Both the position numbers and the translations under genes were made by a program. 64,000 nucleotides of DNA from Aedes albopictus. Its lineage: Eukaryota > Arthropoda > Insecta > Diptera > Culicidae. The stretch spans positions 457,555,004 through 457,619,003 of the forward strand of contig NC_085137.1 of NCBI RefSeq assembly GCF_035046485.1, written 5' to 3'. This document shows, in pieces, positions 63,451 to 64,000 of this stretch (within the stretch, counting starts at the first letter, position 1; each line of letters begins with the position of its first letter). The notes under the pieces were generated by a model. The model saw only the letters and a list, made by a program, of their open reading frames with translations, made no database searches and was not told the DNA's origin.

Positions 63451-64000
63451 GCATTTGCACTTGAACTATATGGAAAACTGTGGTGATCGTCATCGTTAGC
63501 TTACGTTGTTGTCGAGAGCCATTCATCGATGAACGATTATTCATTTCCACTTGTACGGGTGTCCCCTCCACATGCTGGAAAAATATTATGTGCTTAACCA
63601 ATTTTGCAAATTCTGTATTTTCTCCAGGTGGAATGTAGCTTGGGGGGAAAATGGGTGTAATGATCTAAAGATGGATAATGTTGTATGATAATTTTCAAAG
63701 TCTATGCCTTTTCAAGTATTGAAATATGTAGTTTGAAGCAACTCTTTTATTTCATATCAAATTCATGGAGACGCATGGTTGTTAACAAACATGTAGCACA
63801 ATCGCATGCTTGATTCATTTTATTCCACTACCCCCTATTGGTTTGTCAAATGTTTGACCATCAGAGTCAAAAGAGGCCAGCAAAAGTGGTCCATAAATTA
63901 TCCGGTCCAATTGGGGCTGCCTCAACGATGTCCGTCCGTCCATGATTCTTGACTCTCTGCCTGGTGGAGGAATCTGTCTGAGCAGGGGCGATTTATCGAA
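63451..64000. other. Unassigned, partly GC-richer right edge
   Basis: No repeat of the window was recognised. The last 150 bp (GGTCCAATTGGGGCTGCC, GTCCGTCCGTCC) are repeat-poor and could be host non-coding DNA. Confidence 0.3.

Overview
The window looks like mosquito nuclear DNA, most likely Aedes. It is AT-rich and almost free of genes, and it is packed with nested transposable elements of types common in Aedes: LOA/Lian-like non-LTR retrotransposons with an RNase H domain, a BEL/Pao LTR element, tRNA-headed SINEs, and many small inverted-repeat DNA elements (MITEs). There are no operons, ribosome binding sites or other prokaryotic signals. The species call rests on element types remembered from mosquito genomes, not on a search.

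The only convincing host-gene signal is at the left edge. A leader is followed by a short first coding exon (567-645, + strand) that begins Met-Gly-Cys, typical of a myristoylated and palmitoylated protein, and ends at a consensus GTAAGT donor. No second exon was found, so much or all of the remaining 63 kb may be its first intron or intergenic DNA. Several stretches are GC-richer and repeat-poor (about 12.7-13.4, 23.3-24.0, 31.1-32.7, 43.7-44.2, 44.7-45.4 and 53.3-54.7 kb). They carry homeodomain-type TAATTA or ATTAAT cores in places and are candidates for conserved regulatory DNA. A small ORF of unknown nature lies near the right edge (63181-63450, minus).

Layout. 0.8-1.3 kb: three MITE-like repeats. 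1.5-2.8 kb: degenerate 12-bp repeat with a SINE. 2.8-8.2 kb: minus-strand BEL/Pao element lacking its RT core, its gag split by two inverted-repeat elements, one of which holds a third. 8.6-12.3 kb: plus-strand LOA element with a tRNA-like gene inside its endonuclease and a snap-back palindrome inside its RT. 14.3-23.3 kb: a TGAAACGC-type repeat field interrupted by a 4-kb CGG-capped element, a solo LTR and a 641-bp palindrome. 24-42.5 kb: mostly 12-bp repeat, with SINEs and two larger inverted-repeat elements. 42.8-43.5 kb: a MITE inserted into its own kind. 45.6-47.6 kb: mariner/pogo-like short elements. 48.4-52.5 kb: a broken endonuclease-type LINE, split by an inverted-repeat element that itself contains an RNase H-type LINE. 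54.7-58.5 kb: a palindromic MITE, then a second, minus-strand LOA copy. 58.6-64 kb: further MITEs, a LOA fragment and unassigned DNA.

No gene here cooperates with another in a pathway. The main story is the order of insertions, which target-site duplications let one read. The most informative points are: a palindromic MITE family with 8-bp duplications of near-identical sequence; a 4-kb element with 8-bp duplications and CGG-rich ends; a self-nested TTAA element; a snap-back mutation whose unmutated counterpart lies in the same window; and a vast 12-bp repeat that produces spurious long ORFs on both strands.
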